Positions 15,499-19,656 of a stretch of 19,656 bases of DNA are shown in pieces. Each line of letters starts with the position of its first letter. Position 1 is the first letter of the stretch. The DNA lies in contig DQTK01000143.1 in the NCBI GenBank assembly GCA_015662815.1, positions 1-19,656 on the forward strand, given 5' to 3'. Source of the stretch: Aquifex aeolicus. GTDB lineage: Bacteria > Aquificota > Aquificia > Aquificales > Aquificaceae. The position numbers were made by a program, and so were the translations under genes. The notes beneath the pieces are model-generated. The model did no database searches and was not told the DNA's origin. It saw only the letters and a list, made by a program, of their open reading frames with translations.

Positions 15499-15921
15499 TT
15501 ATAAACCCAGTCTTATTCTTACCCCCATGTAAACGAGCATAAGACTTATTATCAAATTAGCTATCCCTAACCACTTTGCCCATTTTCTATGGTACTCCGA
15601 GTAAAGGGCTTTTTTTCCTGCCCAAAAGTCATGGGCGAGAGAAATTACTACAACTATAAAAAAGAGAAAGAGCTTCTCGTAAATGCTTTTTCTAAAGCCA
15701 CCATGTAATAAATAAGTATTTACTAACCCAGTGATTAACAATAAAAACAAGGATATAAAGGTTCCATATAGGGAAAAGCGTTTGCCGACCTCTTGAAAAG
15801 CTTCATCTCTTACTTCGGTTTTTTTTCTCAGGTACGGAACAACAACAAGGGAAAGAAAAATCATACCGCCTACCCAAAAGGTGGCGAGAACTACGTGAAG
15901 AAAAAGAAAGAACTCTTTCAT
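15499..15921 (-). CDS. CopD/DUF4149-like four-helix membrane protein
   Basis: This is a 140-residue integral membrane protein with four predicted transmembrane helices (about 4-30, 50-72, 82-98 and 115-137). The first helix carries HVVLATFWVGGMIFL with His9 and Trp16-Val-Gly-Gly, as in CopD-type copper-export proteins and in DUF4149-type relatives. The fourth contains GIANLIISLMLVYMGV. Copper transport is possible but rests only on this resemblance; there are no other copper genes nearby. Its ATG follows the thrC stop after 2 bp with GAGGG 9 nt upstream, so it is translated in the thrC operon. It sits between thrC and two periplasmic folding factors. Confidence 0.72.
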   Translation of the reverse strand: MKEFFLFLHVVLATFWVGGMIFLSLVVVPYLRKKTEVRDEAFQEVGKRFSLYGTFISLFLLLITGLVNTYLLHGGFRKSIYEKLFLFFIVVVISLAHDFWAGKKALYSEYHRKWAKWLGIANLIISLMLVYMGVRIRLGL

Positions 15922-15923
15922 AT

Positions 15924-17153
15924 TTACACCCTCGTAAGAACTTTTTCCTTGAAATCCTTTAAAGTAGGTTTAATCTTTACCGGAGAACTCAATTTTCCTT
16001 CAAGGACTTCCATTGTTTTGTAGCCGTTTCCTGTGATATAGACTACTACCGTTTCTTCAGGAGAAATCATACCCTTTTCCACATACTTCTTGAGAACTGC
16101 TATTGTCGTTCCTCCTGCTGTTTCCGTAAATATACCTTCGGTTTCAGCGAGAAGTTTAATACCTTCAATTACTTCCTCATCTGTTGCAGTTTCCCATGCA
16201 CCATTGCTTTCCTTTGCAACTTGAAGAGCATAAATACCATCTGCGGGGTTTCCTATAGCTATGGATTTAGCTATAGTGCTTGGTTTTACAGGTTTTATAA
16301 AGTCCCATCCTTCCCTCCAGGCTTGAGCGATAGGAGAACATCCTTCAGCTTGTGCTCCATACATTCTGGTCTTAACTTCGTCTATTAAGCCGACCTTCTT
16401 AAGTTCGTTAAAGCCTTTCCAAATTTTGGTATAAAGAGAGCCGGATGCGGCCGGAGCCACCACTACGTCCGGGGCTTTCCAACCGAGCTGTTCTGCAACT
16501 TCAAAAGCCAGTGTTTTAGAGCCTTCGGCGTAATAAGGTCTTATGTTTATATTCACAAATGCCCAACCTAGGTCGTTTGCGATTTCAGAACAGAGTCTGT
16601 TCACGTCGTCATAATTTCCTTCAACTGCCACAACGGTAGGATTAAACACTAGCGAACCTATAATCTTTTGGGACTCAAGATTAGCGGGGATAAAAACAAA
16701 ACAGTTCATTCCAGCCTGAGCAGAATGTGCCGCTACCGAGTTAGCAAGATTTCCGGTAGAAGCACAAGCTACAGTATCAAAACCAAACTCTTTAGCTTTT
16801 GATAGAGCTACAGAAACTACTCTATCCTTGAAGGAAAGTGTAGGGTGATTAACACTATCGTCCTTTATGTAAAGATTTTTTAACCCTAAAACTTCTCCAA
16901 GTTTTTCAGCTTTCTTCAACGGCGTAAAACCTGCCGTCAATCCTACAGTTGGATTTTCGACGGGTAGTAAGTCAACATACCTCCACAAGCTCTTCGGTCC
17001 TTTTTCTATTTTCTCTTTTGATATATTCCTCTTTATTTCTTCATAATCGTAAACTACTTCCAGTGGTCCGAAACAGAATTCACAAACGTGTATGGGCTCA
17101 GCGGGATATTCCCTTCCGCATTCCCTACACTTTAGAGCCTTGACTTTTGCCAT
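15924..17153 (-). CDS. thrC: Threonine synthase
   Basis: The enzyme converts O-phospho-L-homoserine to threonine using pyridoxal phosphate, the last step of threonine synthesis. The 409 residues begin with a zinc-ribbon (Cys9, Cys12, Cys24 and Cys27) seen in the long form of ThrC. The cofactor lysine is Lys109 in TLSFKDRVVS. ACASTGNLANSVAAHSAQAG is the phosphate-binding/substrate loop region, and ETAGGTTIAVLKKY lies near the C-terminus. The start has GGAGG at 17160-17164, 6 nt before ATG, and a -10-like TAATAT at 17181-17186, giving a leader of about 20 nt. ychF lies just upstream on the same strand (41 bp gap), and the membrane-protein gene follows 2 bp after the stop. Confidence 0.95.
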   Translation of the reverse strand: MAKVKALKCRECGREYPAEPIHVCEFCFGPLEVVYDYEEIKRNISKEKIEKGPKSLWRYVDLLPVENPTVGLTAGFTPLKKAEKLGEVLGLKNLYIKDDSVNHPTLSFKDRVVSVALSKAKEFGFDTVACASTGNLANSVAAHSAQAGMNCFVFIPANLESQKIIGSLVFNPTVVAVEGNYDDVNRLCSEIANDLGWAFVNINIRPYYAEGSKTLAFEVAEQLGWKAPDVVVAPAASGSLYTKIWKGFNELKKVGLIDEVKTRMYGAQAEGCSPIAQAWREGWDFIKPVKPSTIAKSIAIGNPADGIYALQVAKESNGAWETATDEEVIEGIKLLAETEGIFTETAGGTTIAVLKKYVEKGMISPEETVVVYITGNGYKTMEVLEGKLSSPVKIKPTLKDFKEKVLTRV

Positions 17154-17180
17154 TTACTTCCTCCGAACAGTATGAACCCT

Positions 17181-17186
17181 ATATTA
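17181..17186 (-). promoter_or_regulatory. -10 element of the thrC operon
   Basis: The minus strand reads TAATAT in the 41 bp between ychF and thrC. Transcription would start about 20 nt before the ATG, leaving room for the GGAGG Shine-Dalgarno site at 17160-17164. Confidence 0.4.
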
Positions 17187-17194
17187 AATAAATA

Positions 17195-18307
17195 CTAAAC
17201 GTTAAACCTAAAATAAACAACATCTCCATCCTGTATTTCATATTCCTTGCCTTCTAACCTTATTAAACCCTGTTCCTTTGCATTGTTCCATGAACCAGCT
17301 TTTACAAGGTCTTCGTAGCTTATCACTTCAGCTGCTATAAATCCTCTTTCCATATCTGAGTGGATTTTCCCCGCCGCCTGAGGTGCCTTTGTTCCCCTCT
17401 TCACCGTCCAAGCTCTTGTTTCCTTTTTACCTGCTGTAAAGAAGGTTATTAAATCCAGCAAGCTATATCCTGTTCTTATCACCTTATTGAGTCCCGGTTC
17501 TTTTAAACCGTAAATTTCCAAAAGTTCCTTTTGTTCTTCCTCCGTGAGTCCTGCCATCTGAGCTTCCAGCTCGGCGTTTATTACCACCACAGGAGATTTT
17601 TCTTCTCTTGCCATTTCTTTAATTCTCTTTACGTGAACATTTTCTTCCCCTTCTGGTAAGTCCTGCTCAGAAATATTTGCTATATACATTACGGGCTTTA
17701 CGGTTAAGAGAAAAAGGGTGTTCCTCGCATAATTTACGGTTTCCTCGGGAAGATTACCGATATGTTTCCTCACGGGTTCTAAGTTCTCGAGGATTTCCTT
17801 TAGTCTTGTGAGGTGTTTCAGTTCCTCTTTGGCTTTTTTGTCTCCACTTTTTGCAACTTTTTGAACTTTCTCCAATCTTTTATTTACACTTTCCAAGTCT
17901 TTGGCTATTAGTTCAATTTCTACAATTTCCTTATCCCTTATTGGGTCTACAGAGCCTTCGACGTGAACTATGTTTTCATCTTCGAAAGCACGCAGTACCA
18001 TAGCAATAGCATCCACTTCCCTTATATGTGCGAGAAATTGGTTTCCAAGACCTTCCCCTTTACTCGCACCTTTTACCAGCCCGGCTATATCCACGAACTC
18101 TATAAACGTAGGTGTTATCTTTTCGGATTTTTCTAGCTGAGCAAGCTTATAAAGCCTTTTGTCGGGAACTTCTACAACTCCCACGTTAGGTTCAATAGTA
18201 CAAAAGGGATAGTTTGCAGATTGTGCCTTCATAGCCTTGGTAAGAGCGTTAAACAATGTAGATTTTCCCACATTAGGCAATCCTACAATTCCCAGTCTAA
18301 AACCCAT
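17195..18307 (-). CDS. ychF: Ribosome-associated ATPase/GTPase YchF (Ola1 family)
   Basis: This is a 370-residue cytoplasmic P-loop protein of the Obg-related YchF/Ola1 family, which binds ribosomes and prefers ATP. The P-loop GLPNVGKST spans about 9-17. FVDIAGLVKGASKGEGLGNQFL holds the switch II region, where the family lacks the catalytic Gln. NISE replaces the NKxD motif near the middle, as expected for YchF's relaxed nucleotide specificity. A coiled-coil arm lies about 135-175, and the C-terminal TGS-like domain includes FTAGKKETRAWTVKRGTKAP and SDMERGFIAAEVI. The ATG is preceded by TATATT with an 8 nt spacer and no Shine-Dalgarno site. Confidence 0.97.
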   Translation of the reverse strand: MGFRLGIVGLPNVGKSTLFNALTKAMKAQSANYPFCTIEPNVGVVEVPDKRLYKLAQLEKSEKITPTFIEFVDIAGLVKGASKGEGLGNQFLAHIREVDAIAMVLRAFEDENIVHVEGSVDPIRDKEIVEIELIAKDLESVNKRLEKVQKVAKSGDKKAKEELKHLTRLKEILENLEPVRKHIGNLPEETVNYARNTLFLLTVKPVMYIANISEQDLPEGEENVHVKRIKEMAREEKSPVVVINAELEAQMAGLTEEEQKELLEIYGLKEPGLNKVIRTGYSLLDLITFFTAGKKETRAWTVKRGTKAPQAAGKIHSDMERGFIAAEVISYEDLVKAGSWNNAKEQGLIRLEGKEYEIQDGDVVYFRFNV

Positions 18308-18315
18308 AAGGAATT

Positions 18316-18321
18316 AATATA
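18316..18321 (-). promoter_or_regulatory. -10 element of ychF
   Basis: The minus strand reads TATATT ending 8 nt before the ychF ATG, with no Shine-Dalgarno site. An overlapping TATATT on the plus strand (18320-18325) could fire into the following unannotated stretch. Confidence 0.5.
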
Positions 18322-18325
18322 TATT

Positions 18326-18527
18326 AGATACACAAAGAGCAGGTATTTAAGGAAACTGCTTAGTAAGCATAGGGTTCTAGCGGATAGAGGGGTTCAAGGG
18401 ACTGTTTTCAAAAGTAAGATTTTGGAATTGGGTGGTTGGAGAAATTTCATTTGTTTGCTTGTTTAGCTGTATGCTCTGGGGATTGCTTCCTTTGTTCTTC
18501 CTTAATTTCTCACCTAGCGTATACTAT
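18326..18527. other. Stretch with no recognisable gene
   Basis: About 200 bp between the ychF promoter and the end of the small hypothetical gene. On the plus strand it has a dyad GCTTAGTAAGC at 18358-18368 and a nearby AGCAG/CTGCT pairing (18338-18342 with 18356-18360), after a possible -10 box. A short open plus-strand frame covers the first part but starts inside ychF on the opposite strand and has no start of its own. I recognise no RNA family, transposase or repeat unit in it. Confidence 0.4.
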
Positions 18528-18803
18528 TTATTTAATTCTCTTGAAAATAAAAATCCTCACCTTTTTGGTTTCAAGGTCTTCTTTCAGGGCAACTATGTGG
18601 GTATACTCTTTAAGTTTTTTCCCCTTACTTACCTCTCCCTTACTCTTATTTAAATAATAGATGGTAAAGTTTTTAAAGTCTTCTTCTTTGAAATCCGAAA
18701 GAGGTCTGATTTTCATATCAATATCGGAAGTTCTGTAGCCGTATATAAGTCCTAATAGAAAGTTAAAAACCTTATCTCCTTTGAGGAATTGCATAAAACT
18801 CAT
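18528..18803 (-). CDS. Hypothetical small basic protein
   Basis: This frame gives 91 residues from ATG at 18801-18803, or 93 from a TTG at 18807-18809. It is rich in Lys, Phe and Ile. The N-terminal half contains FLLGLIYGYRTSDIDMKIRPL and the end is a Lys-rich strand-like segment, VRIFIFKRIK. No signal peptide, membrane segment or known motif is evident, and I do not recognise a family. It stands alone, between a gene-poor stretch and the tRNA genes. Two TTGACA hexamers on its strand precede or overlap the start (18825-18830 and 18804-18809). Codon use looks like its neighbours, which favours a real gene, but there is no clear Shine-Dalgarno site. Confidence 0.5.
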   Translation of the reverse strand: MSFMQFLKGDKVFNFLLGLIYGYRTSDIDMKIRPLSDFKEEDFKNFTIYYLNKSKGEVSKGKKLKEYTHIVALKEDLETKKVRIFIFKRIK

Positions 18804-18830
18804 TGTCAAAGGGTTTCAAACTTTTGTCAA
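18803..18830 (-). repeat. Paired TTGACAA direct repeats at the start of the hypothetical gene
   Basis: The minus strand has TTGACAA at 18824-18830 and again at 18803-18809, exactly 21 bp apart start to start, about two helical turns. The outer copy matches the -35 consensus and stands 17 bp from GACAAT, a weak -10. The pair could be a promoter, an operator or both. Confidence 0.45.
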
Positions 18831-18848
18831 GCAGTCCTGAACCTGCTT
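18829..18848. other. Perfect 6-bp inverted repeat
   Basis: AAGCAG and CTGCTT are separated by 8 nt. Neither strand has a T-run after the stem, so it is not a good intrinsic terminator. It touches the outer TTGACAA copy upstream of the hypothetical gene and could be part of the same control site. Confidence 0.35.
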
Positions 18849-18922
18849 AATAATTAGGAGAGTTAGGATTCTACTTTTTTAAACAGGCTCCCTAACACGA
18901 TTGCTAATTTTTTCGGAGGAAT

Positions 18923-18928
18923 TAAAAT
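18923..18928 (+). promoter_or_regulatory. -10 element of tRNA-Arg
   Basis: TAAAAT ends 12 nt before the mature tRNA 5' end at 18941, predicting a precursor leader of only about 5 nt. It is the same hexamer seen before many protein genes in the window. Confidence 0.45.
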
Positions 18929-18940
18929 AAATTATTTGGA

Positions 18941-19017
18941 CGGGCTGTAGCTCAACTGGATAGAGCGCGGGACTACGGATCCCGAGGTTGCGGGTTCGAC
19001 TCCCGCCAGCCCGGCCA
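18941..19017 (+). tRNA. tRNA-Arg (anticodon ACG), CCA encoded
   Basis: The 77 nt fold into a full cloverleaf: acceptor CGGGCTG with CAGCCCG, D stem GCTC/GAGC, anticodon stem CGGGA/TCCCG with loop CTACGGA (anticodon ACG), a 5-nt variable loop, and T stem GCGGG/CCCGC with TTCGACT. The discriminator is G and CCA is encoded. All stems are perfect and GC-rich, as expected in a hyperthermophile. A34 would be deaminated to inosine by TadA to read CGU, CGC and CGA. Confidence 0.97.
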
Positions 19018-19021
19018 ATTT

Positions 19022-19029
19022 GATATAAT
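19022..19029 (+). promoter_or_regulatory. Extended -10 promoter of tRNA-Lys
   Basis: TGATATAAT (from the T at 19021) combines an extended -10 TG with a perfect TATAAT at 19024-19029. It lies in the 23 bp between the two tRNA genes, 11 nt before the tRNA-Lys 5' end. The -35 position would fall in tRNA-Arg and has no match. Confidence 0.65.
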
Positions 19030-19040
19030 TCTTTCAAAGA

Positions 19041-19113
19041 GGGCTGCTAGCTCAATCGGCAGAGCGGCGGACTCTTAATCCGCAGGTTCCGGGTTCGAGT
19101 CCCGGGCAGCCCA
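19041..19113 (+). tRNA. tRNA-Lys (anticodon CTT), CCA not encoded
   Basis: The 73 nt fold into a cloverleaf: acceptor GGGCTGC with GCAGCCC, D stem GCTC/GAGC, anticodon stem GCGGA/TCCGC with loop CTCTTAA (anticodon CTT, reading AAG), T stem CCGGG/CCCGG with TTCGAGT, and discriminator A. The next bases are TTT, so CCA must be added by nucleotidyltransferase, unlike the neighbouring tRNA-Arg. Confidence 0.96.
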
Positions 19114-19124
19114 TTTCCTTACCT

Positions 19125-19155
19125 CCACAACCGTGGATAAAAGAGCTGTGGTTTT
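19125..19155 (+). terminator. Possible weak terminator after the tRNA genes
   Basis: CCACA at 19125-19129 can pair with TGTGG at 19147-19151, followed directly by TTTT. The stem is only 5 bp with a large loop, so this is a weak call. It lies between tRNA-Lys and the end of the convergent 87-residue gene. Confidence 0.3.
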
Positions 19156-19160
19156 AATCC

Positions 19161-19424
19161 TTAAAAATCTATAACCCTGTGTTTCTCCGAAATTACTACT
19201 TCATTTACAAACATCCTGAGAATTTTGTTTGCTTCCGTTGCGTCAAGTTTTAGGACCTTTTCCAGTTTTCTTAAAGCTTTATCGAAATCAAATTCGGTTT
19301 CCGGTCTTTTACAGAGTTCCTCAGGTTTTTCTATTTTCAATTCATACTCCCTGATTTTCTCCTTAAGGTAAGGGGAATGTCTTTCGGCATACAGCTCCAT
19401 AAGATTTTCCAGTTTAGCTTTCAT
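19161..19424 (-). CDS. Hypothetical 87-residue helical protein
   Basis: The product is a charged, mostly helical protein. The N-terminal 35 residues (from MKAKLENLMELYAERH) look like an amphipathic or coiled-coil helix; the rest contains FDFDKALRKLEKVLKL and ends FVNEVVISEKHRVIDF. I do not recognise a family. The start is well supported: ATG at 19422-19424 has GAGGAG 9 nt upstream, it overlaps the stop of a 44-codon frame as ATGA, and the frame upstream has no other start before a stop. It converges on the tRNA genes. The C-terminal few residues resemble the end of some serine recombinases, but this is too little to name it. Confidence 0.6.
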   Translation of the reverse strand: MKAKLENLMELYAERHSPYLKEKIREYELKIEKPEELCKRPETEFDFDKALRKLEKVLKLDATEANKILRMFVNEVVISEKHRVIDF

Positions 19425-19555
19425 TCTTGTGAGCTCCTCTTTATAGCCTTTGTCCCTAAAGGATTGAGAACCGGAGGAGTTCCGGCGATTATGGGAACTT
19501 CCGCAGGAATCTCTTCACTCTTGAACCTGTCCAAAATTATCGGAGCTAAATTCAT
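19421..19555 (-). CDS. Possible 44-residue protein coupled to the 87-residue gene
   Basis: A short frame from ATG at 19553-19555 encodes 44 residues and ends in TGA overlapping the next ATG (ATGA). The peptide starts MNLAPIILDRFKSEEIPAE, continues with a hydrophobic, proline-containing stretch (VPIIAGTPPVLNPLG) and ends in a basic tail (KAIKRSSQE). It has no known motif that I can name. The exact ATGA coupling and a Shine-Dalgarno site for the next gene inside its end argue that it is translated. Against it are its small size and the lack of its own Shine-Dalgarno site; a -10-like TATATT lies at 19568-19573 on the minus strand, 12 nt upstream. Confidence 0.4.
   Translation of the reverse strand: MNLAPIILDRFKSEEIPAEVPIIAGTPPVLNPLGTKAIKRSSQE
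19434..19439 (-). promoter_or_regulatory. Shine-Dalgarno site of the 87-residue gene
   Basis: The minus strand reads GAGGAG, 9 nt before the ATG at 19422-19424 and inside the overlapping 44-codon frame. It supports this start and coupled translation. Confidence 0.6.
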
Positions 19556-19566
19556 AGCTTGGTTTT

Positions 19567-19572
19567 TAATAT
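19567..19572 (+). promoter_or_regulatory. -10 element of the right-edge gene
   Basis: TAATAT ends 7 nt before the ATG at 19580, with no Shine-Dalgarno site, fitting the leaderless pattern seen elsewhere in the window. The same bases read TATATT (shifted by one) on the minus strand for the divergent small-gene unit. Confidence 0.45.
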
Positions 19573-19579
19573 AAACTTG

Positions 19580-19656
19580 ATGATGATAATATACAGCTTT
19601 GGGTTTGCTTTCTCCTTAGGAGTCGTATCAAGCTTATTGATTTCTTTTTTTCTATT
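19580..19656 (+). CDS. Start of a membrane protein (partial)
   Basis: A frame begins at ATG 19580-19582 (a second ATG follows at once) and runs off the right edge after 25 codons. The residues, from MMIIYSFGFAFSLGVVSSLL on to ISFFL, form one hydrophobic segment, either a signal anchor or the first transmembrane helix. The family cannot be told. The start is supported by a TAATAT box 7 nt upstream like those of other genes here. It diverges from the 44/87-residue unit. Confidence 0.5.
   Translation, partial: MMIIYSFGFAFSLGVVSSLLISFFL

Noticed and set aside
18385..18410. GGGGTTCAAGGG, considered as a tRNA T-arm or tmRNA end
   Set aside because: The flanks do not pair as a T stem and no acceptor or anticodon arm can be built around it.
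18221..18466. Plus-strand frame with an ADRGVQGT-like stretch, considered as a transposase remnant
   Set aside because: It starts inside ychF on the opposite strand, the resemblance is a few residues only, and no terminal inverted repeats or target duplication were seen.
18862..18896. GTTAGG...CCTAAC as a hairpin or terminator before tRNA-Arg
   Set aside because: A 6-bp stem with a 23-nt loop and no T-run directly after it is not convincing.
19161..19424. Serine-recombinase C-terminal fragment next to tRNA genes (integrated element)
   Set aside because: Only the last dozen or so residues look similar, the gene has its own good start, and I found no duplicate of a tRNA 3' end in the window to mark an attachment site.
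1..19656. CRISPR array or tandem repeats
   Set aside because: No regularly spaced repeated 20-40 nt units were seen on reading the window.

Overview
The window looks like chromosomal DNA of a hyperthermophilic bacterium of the Aquificaceae, close to Aquifex. The DnaE and Rad50 proteins read very much like remembered Aquifex aeolicus sequences, but DnaE differs at many positions, so I read this as a related species or strain. Supporting this are the archaeal-type S-adenosylmethionine synthetase, Lys/Glu-rich proteins, scattered housekeeping genes and very tight packing. No database search was possible, so the placement is from memory of the families.

Layout from left to right: (1) the last codons of an unidentified plus-strand gene; (2) minus-strand metK (archaeal type) and mnmA; (3) plus-strand cutA-rad50, diverging from mnmA; (4) a minus-strand block, read right to left as efp-accB, a zinc-lobe alcohol dehydrogenase, murC and dnaE; (5) plus-strand JAMM protease and family 4 uracil-DNA glycosylase, diverging from efp; (6) a minus-strand block, read right to left as thrC, a CopD-like membrane protein, and two SurA/parvulin-like secreted folding factors; (7) minus-strand ychF; (8) a sparse stretch from 18308 with a small hypothetical gene, tRNA-Arg(ACG), tRNA-Lys(CTT), a small two-gene minus-strand unit and the first codons of a plus-strand membrane protein.

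Most genes are housekeeping: SAM synthesis, tRNA thiolation, DNA replication and repair, peptidoglycan precursor synthesis, fatty-acid synthesis, translation, threonine synthesis and envelope protein folding. There is no mobile element, CRISPR array or rRNA.

The most interesting structure is regulatory. Eight gene starts (cutA, dnaE, adh, efp, the JAMM gene, ppiC, ychF and the right-edge gene) have no Shine-Dalgarno sequence. Each carries a -10-like hexamer (six of them exactly TAAAAT) ending 7-8 nt before the ATG. This predicts leaderless or nearly leaderless mRNAs. By contrast metK, thrC, surA and the 87-residue gene have clear Shine-Dalgarno sites. The two tRNA genes also have -10 boxes only 11-12 nt from their mature 5' ends, implying very short precursor leaders. 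The right end (18308-19656) is the least understood part: a tiny 44-codon gene coupled by ATGA to an 87-residue gene, a 91-residue hypothetical gene with paired TTGACA elements, and 220 bp with no recognisable gene.
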